DNA of 15,256 nt from a bacterium (GTDB taxonomy: Bacteria > JAMCPX01): positions 1 through 15,256 of the forward strand of contig JAJYLM010000040.1 of the NCBI GenBank assembly GCA_021787655.1, given 5' to 3'. The notes below the pieces were generated by a model that worked only from the letters and a program-made list of their open reading frames with translations, searched no databases and was not told where the DNA came from. Of the stretch, positions 13,255 to 15,256 are shown piece by piece (within the stretch, counting starts at the first letter, position 1; each line of letters begins with the position of its first letter). The position numbers and the translations under genes were made by a program.

Positions 13255-15256
13255 ATGAAAAAATTAATTTTTTTATTTTTGGGGATTTTCTTAATAACTG
13301 TTGTTTTTTTGTGCGGTCGGGGAAATGCGGACACATCAGCACCTCCTTTATGGGAGCCCAACGCCGTTAACATAGCAGTGTATCAATCTTTGCTCACCTA
13401 CGTTTCTCAGAACTTTACCGGGTTAACGACCACTTTTCCCTTTGCAGGCATACCGGATCCGGGTTGTCCCGGAGGTTTTTCCGGGTTCAGCTATGGTATC
13501 AATTCAGCAACTATCCAAATTACTATCCCGGGACAATACAACGGTCAGCCGAACCTCGACCTTACGTGGAACGGCGCAACACAGAGCATATCATTGGTTG
13601 TGAACGATATTCACGCATACATCAATCAGATCTCCGGGACTGTTCATGCAGTTCTTTTCTGGATCTGTACGTCCTGCGGGTTCAGCGTTCCCAACCTCAA
13701 TGCAGATGCATCGGTGAGCGTCAACATTCAGCCGGTCCTGGACGGTCATTATCTGAAACTGCAGCTTGCAGGCACCCCGGCAATAAATTTGCAGACCATA
13801 CCTGAGCCCGCTCCCCCGACCGTCTGCGGCATCACCATACCGCAGTGGGCGTGGGACGCTATCTGGTCATTGATCAACGGGACCATAACATCCGCTATCA
13901 ATTCGGCGATCAACTCCATGCTGATCCCGCAGATCAACCAGATGCTCAGCACCATCAATATAAACCTGTACCTCCACGGCACCTATCCGCCGGTAGCGTA
14001 CCAGATCAGGCCGTCGTTGTTCTACCAGGCGCTGAACATTACGAGCAACGCCCTGGACGTCAGCCTCGACGGTGGTGTCGGTCCTGCAAGCGGACCTGCA
14101 CCGTGCCTGCCGCTGCCGCTCGCCGCACCGCCGACACCGACCATTTCCGCACCGACGCTTGACACCTCGAGGACCGATGTCATGCTGGGGTTCGGTGTTT
14201 CCCAGGACCTGATCAATCAGGCGCTGTATGCCGTGTATCAGAGCGGCATGATGTGCATATCGACGCCGCCGCTACCCGTCGGGCTGCTCAAGGGTCTTAT
14301 TCCTGAACTGCCGAGTACCGGAAGCCTTGTCCTGAAGATCATCCCCACGCAGGCACCGGTGATGGTCCTCGGTTCGCCGCAGAATATCTGGGATACGGTT
14401 ATCCTGAACGGCGTCATTATCGAGGGACAGCTTGGCGTTGACGAGGCGCAGACCTATCCGGACGCAAGCGCTGCTTATAATACCCAGTATGCCGATGCCT
14501 TTGTTTTGAGCGCCAACGTCTCCATCAAGGCCGAGGTTTATCTCGATCCGAACAAGCTGGACCAGAACGGCAACCCCATGCTGGTGGTCGCGATCGACAG
14601 TACGCCCGGCAGCATGCAGATCAGCGATGTTGTCCTTGCATCGGAGCTGACGAAACCGTCCAACGTGAACGCCGTGATCCAGATGGGACTGGGTCTTGCC
14701 ACCAGCTTCATCGGGACGGCACTGCCCACGCTGAGCTCCGCGTTCTCGTTCAGCGGTGTCACCGTGCTGATCAAGGACATCGTTCCGTCCGGCGGATACC
14801 TGAATGTGTATCTCGACGTGACCGGGTTTATGAACCTCCTGAACCTGTCGACACTTTCGGTGCCGCAGGTCGGTATGCTGACGTACAACAGCCCTGCAAC
14901 AGGGGTGCTGCAGACCATGGCATTGAACACGGATACTGCCCCGCCGTTGATCAATACCCGTTCCGGCGTTGTGTTCACGCTGGATTCCGTCCTGCCGCCG
15001 CACGTGCAGGTATCATGGCGGATTTCGGACCAGTCCGTGCTTGGCCAGGTATGGCAGGGGTGGTCGCTGTGGACGACGGATACCACCATACGGCTCGATA
15101 ATCTTATGGACGGAGAACATGCACTGCAGGTCAGGGTCATGAATGCAGAGACCGGTGCGAAGATGACCGGAAGTGCACTGCCGTTCACCGTGGATACCAT
15201 ACCGCCGGAGTTGACCCTCGCTGATGCCGCGTATCCGGATTTCACCTTTAACGTCA
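13255..15256 (+). CDS. Secreted BPI/TULIP-like lipid-binding protein with Ig-like C-terminal region (3' end outside window)
   Basis: The frame runs from ATG at 13255 to the right edge without a stop: 667 codons visible. A Sec signal peptide (MKKLIFLFLG, likely cleavage after GNA at residue 25) is followed by two halves. Residues about 33-245 are amphipathic strands with C138-x-x-C141 and an amphipathic helix region (WAWDAIWSLINGTITSAINS). Residues about 255-525 contain NALDVSLDGG, a Pro-rich linker (280-300), DVMLGFGVSQDLINQALYAVYQSGMM, LVLKIIPTQAPVMVL and a further helix region (470-495). This order resembles human BPI/LBP/CETP as I remember it. Residues about 560-667 look like an Ig/FN3 sandwich (WSLWTTDTTIRL, LMDGEHALQVRV, FTVDTIPPELTL). 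The mature part has six Cys, fitting an exported disulfide-bonded protein. An in-frame ATG at 13195 lies upstream of the promoter and is less likely. TULIP assignment is inference by eye; export and open frame are direct. Confidence 0.6.
   Translation, partial: MKKLIFLFLGIFLITVVFLCGRGNADTSAPPLWEPNAVNIAVYQSLLTYVSQNFTGLTTTFPFAGIPDPGCPGGFSGFSYGINSATIQITIPGQYNGQPNLDLTWNGATQSISLVVNDIHAYINQISGTVHAVLFWICTSCGFSVPNLNADASVSVNIQPVLDGHYLKLQLAGTPAINLQTIPEPAPPTVCGITIPQWAWDAIWSLINGTITSAINSAINSMLIPQINQMLSTININLYLHGTYPPVAYQIRPSLFYQALNITSNALDVSLDGGVGPASGPAPCLPLPLAAPPTPTISAPTLDTSRTDVMLGFGVSQDLINQALYAVYQSGMMCISTPPLPVGLLKGLIPELPSTGSLVLKIIPTQAPVMVLGSPQNIWDTVILNGVIIEGQLGVDEAQTYPDASAAYNTQYADAFVLSANVSIKAEVYLDPNKLDQNGNPMLVVAIDSTPGSMQISDVVLASELTKPSNVNAVIQMGLGLATSFIGTALPTLSSAFSFSGVTVLIKDIVPSGGYLNVYLDVTGFMNLLNLSTLSVPQVGMLTYNSPATGVLQTMALNTDTAPPLINTRSGVVFTLDSVLPPHVQVSWRISDQSVLGQVWQGWSLWTTDTTIRLDNLMDGEHALQVRVMNAETGAKMTGSALPFTVDTIPPELTLADAAYPDFTFNV

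Noticed and set aside
13300..13335. Lipobox at C20 of the BPI-like protein
   Set aside because: The residues before the Cys are V-F-L; a Gly, Ala or Ser is needed at -1, so an ordinary Sec signal with cleavage after GNA is more likely.
13464..13805. Plus-strand open frame of 113 codons inside the right-hand gene
   Set aside because: It lies in a different frame from the long exported protein that runs through the same region with a signal peptide, and has Arg/Ser/Tyr-rich shadow composition.
14272..15245. Two long minus-strand open frames at the right edge
   Set aside because: Both are antisense to the long plus-strand frame and have no family features; they would be mutually overlapping as well.
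1..15256. tRNA, rRNA, CRISPR array, insertion sequence, prophage or toxin-antitoxin module
   Set aside because: No cloverleaf, direct-repeat array, transposase, integrase or terminal inverted repeat was seen; gaps between genes are all under 85 bp.

Overview
The window (15,256 bp, roughly 53-55 % G+C by eye, densely packed, Arg codons often CGG/AGG and Ile often ATA) comes from a diderm bacterium. The evidence is a complete Tol-Pal envelope system, three outer-membrane-type lipoproteins and a long soluble-looking chemoreceptor signalling domain. Gene order and protein style suggest a deltaproteobacterial (Desulfobacterota-like) or Nitrospirota-like lineage. That placement is inference; there is no rRNA in the window to settle it.

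Layout, left to right. (1) 3-1259: the C-terminal 418 residues of a methyl-accepting chemotaxis protein, cut by the window edge. (2) 1328-1858: a canonical-length Pal lipoprotein with a perfect Shine-Dalgarno, followed by a strong hairpin terminator at 1884-1913. (3) 1934-8528: a tightly overlapping plus-strand run, tolQ-tolR-tolA-tolB-second pal-cpoB/ybgF-tsaD-rsmA. Most junctions are ATGA or otherwise overlapping, indicating one translationally coupled operon that joins envelope constriction and lipid homeostasis to tRNA t6A and 16S rRNA dimethyladenosine modification. (4) 8581-10301: a two-gene ABC-2 exporter (ATPase plus permease). (5) On the minus strand, 13170-11962 is an RlmL-like THUMP rRNA guanine methyltransferase, followed by 11890-10304, a 14-TM DHA2 (EmrB-like) drug/proton antiporter. 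The antiporter converges on the ABC permease with only 2 bp between the stop codons. (6) 13255 to the right edge: a plus-strand open frame with no stop before the end, at least 667 codons, driven by a near-consensus sigma-70 promoter (TTGACA-17-TATAAA).

The most interesting element is this last gene. It encodes a secreted protein whose order of motifs strongly resembles the two-barrel BPI/LBP/CETP (TULIP) lipid-binding fold, followed by an Ig/FN3-like beta-sandwich. Members of this fold bind lipids or lipopolysaccharide in eukaryotes, and a bacterial homologue fused to an Ig-like region would be unusual. The similarity is judged by eye and needs a profile or structure search.

Other notable points are the two dissimilar Pal proteins on either side of tolQRAB, with a terminator between the first and tolQ; a very short TolA; a CpoB homologue that is itself a lipoprotein; and a chemoreceptor tip lacking the usual Glu and Arg trimer-contact residues. 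No tRNA, rRNA, CRISPR, insertion sequence or prophage signal was seen, and no gene-free stretch exceeds 85 bp.
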